The notes under the pieces are model-generated. The model was given only the letters and a program-made list of their open reading frames with translations. It searched no databases and was not told the origin of the DNA. The position numbers were made by a program, and so were the translations under genes. Below, piece by piece: positions 54,693 through 55,162 of a DNA stretch of 55,162 nucleotides (the stretch's first letter is position 1; each line of letters opens with the position of its first letter). The stretch comes from Caenibacillus caldisaponilyticus (lineage in GTDB: Bacteria; Bacillota; Bacilli; Bacillales; Sporolactobacillaceae): NCBI RefSeq assembly GCF_002003465.1, contig NZ_BDDQ01000065.1, positions 1 through 55,162 of the forward strand. Direction: 5' to 3'.

Positions 54693-55162
54693 GTCCGTAA
54701 AATTGTGTAAAAAGGAAATGTAAAAAGAGCCACGTTGCTTTCCCTTTGATAGAATGGACATTGACCAAAACAAAAAACAAAAAGGAGGAAAGCAACTATG
54801 GCTCAATACAATATTACAATAAGCGATGAAATCCTGCACGGGTTCTTGTCGCAAGATCAAGGACTGGCCAAACTGTTGGAACAGGTCTTGAATCAAATCC
54901 TTGAAGCCCAGTTAACGGATCAACTTGGCGCCGGCCGTTATGAGCGCACAGAGGAGCGAAAAGGCTATCGAAACGGGTCTTATCCCCGGCAATTGACGAC
55001 TCGGGTGGGACGGTTGACCTTGCGCGTGCCGCGGACAAGGGATGGGGAGTTTTCCACTGAACTCTTTCAACGTTATCAACGGAGCGAACAAGCTCTGGTA
55101 CTGGCCCTCATGGAAATGGTCGTAAACGGGGTGTCCACCCGAAAAATCACCCAAATCACGGA
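54693..55162 (+). mobile_element. IS256-family insertion sequence, left part
   Basis: The element appears to begin near GTCCGTAAAATTGTGTAAAA (about 54693), a typical IS256 end, and runs off the window. The right end and target duplication cannot be seen. Confidence 0.82.
54798..55162 (+). CDS. IS256-family transposase, N-terminal part
   Basis: At least 121 residues, open at the window end. It begins MAQYNITISDEILHGFLSQ and contains 'GAGRYERTEERKGYRNGSYPR', 'LTLRVPRTRDGEFSTELFQRYQRSE' and 'MEMVVNGVSTRKI', which are diagnostic of the IS256 (mutator-like) family. AAGGAGG stands 8 bases before ATG. The DDE catalytic part lies outside the window. No damage is visible, so the element may be active. 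Confidence 0.95.
   Translation, partial: MAQYNITISDEILHGFLSQDQGLAKLLEQVLNQILEAQLTDQLGAGRYERTEERKGYRNGSYPRQLTTRVGRLTLRVPRTRDGEFSTELFQRYQRSEQALVLALMEMVVNGVSTRKITQIT

Overview
The window looks like a chromosomal segment of a spore-forming member of the Bacillales (Firmicutes), possibly thermophilic. Supporting signs are AGGAGG-type ribosome sites with frequent GTG and TTG starts, LexA/DinR-type SOS boxes, a bkd operon with leucine dehydrogenase and a sigma-54 promoter, the stressosome microprotein Prli42, bacilliredoxin BrxB, CgeB-like and Feu/Btr-like proteins, and a group IIC intron close to the Oceanobacillus iheyensis type. Most of it is GC-rich; 3.3-5.9 kb and the last 2.5 kb are visibly AT-richer and look acquired. 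From memory of the Bacillus subtilis map, the core (uvrX, yqjQ, yqjP, namA, rnz, polY, yqjE, yqjD, yqjC, then yqiW, bkd, bkdR, yqzF) follows the yqj-yqi region, with replacements and insertions.

Layout. 1-5.7 kb: 5' part of a group IIC intron behind a palindromic terminator, a tiny spore-like gene, a lipoprotein, a LexA-box yolD gene, a TetR/membrane-protein pair with a palindromic operator, and an AT-rich lipoprotein and MFS exporter. 6-18.6 kb: two Y-family polymerases (one with two LexA boxes), a 21-base tandem repeat, a short-chain dehydrogenase, a metallo-beta-lactamase-fold hydrolase, a phosphodiesterase, an alpha/beta hydrolase, NamA, RNase Z, a P-loop protein and a YqjE peptidase. 18.8-23.3 kb: a propionyl/methylmalonyl-CoA cluster (carboxyltransferase, a B12-domain/epimerase fusion, mutase large subunit). 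23.4-30.4 kb: Prli42, then a glycan cluster making a dTDP-3-acylamino-3,6-dideoxyhexose (RmlA, RmlB, FdtA/B/C type) with two glycosyltransferases. 30.6-40.3 kb: brxB and the branched-chain keto acid dehydrogenase operon with its sigma-54 activator. 40.3-45.2 kb: amino-acid permease, FUSC-like protein, acetyltransferase, hydrolase. 45.4-52.7 kb: a Fur-controlled catecholate-siderophore uptake and hydrolysis cluster. 52.7-55.2 kb: mobile-element debris, a decayed IS30 gene and an IS256 element cutting an unknown AT-rich gene.

How it works together. BkdR and sigma-54 should switch on leucine dehydrogenase and the keto acid dehydrogenase, giving branched acyl-CoAs. The ptb and buk genes of the B. 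subtilis operon are missing, so the acyl-CoA-to-ATP branch is not encoded here, while the methylmalonyl-CoA genes nearby can take propionyl-CoA from valine and isoleucine to succinyl-CoA. Two genes, rmlA and bkdR, carry apparent frameshifts in simple repeats; whether these are sequencing errors, slippage sites or real mutations cannot be decided from the sequence alone.
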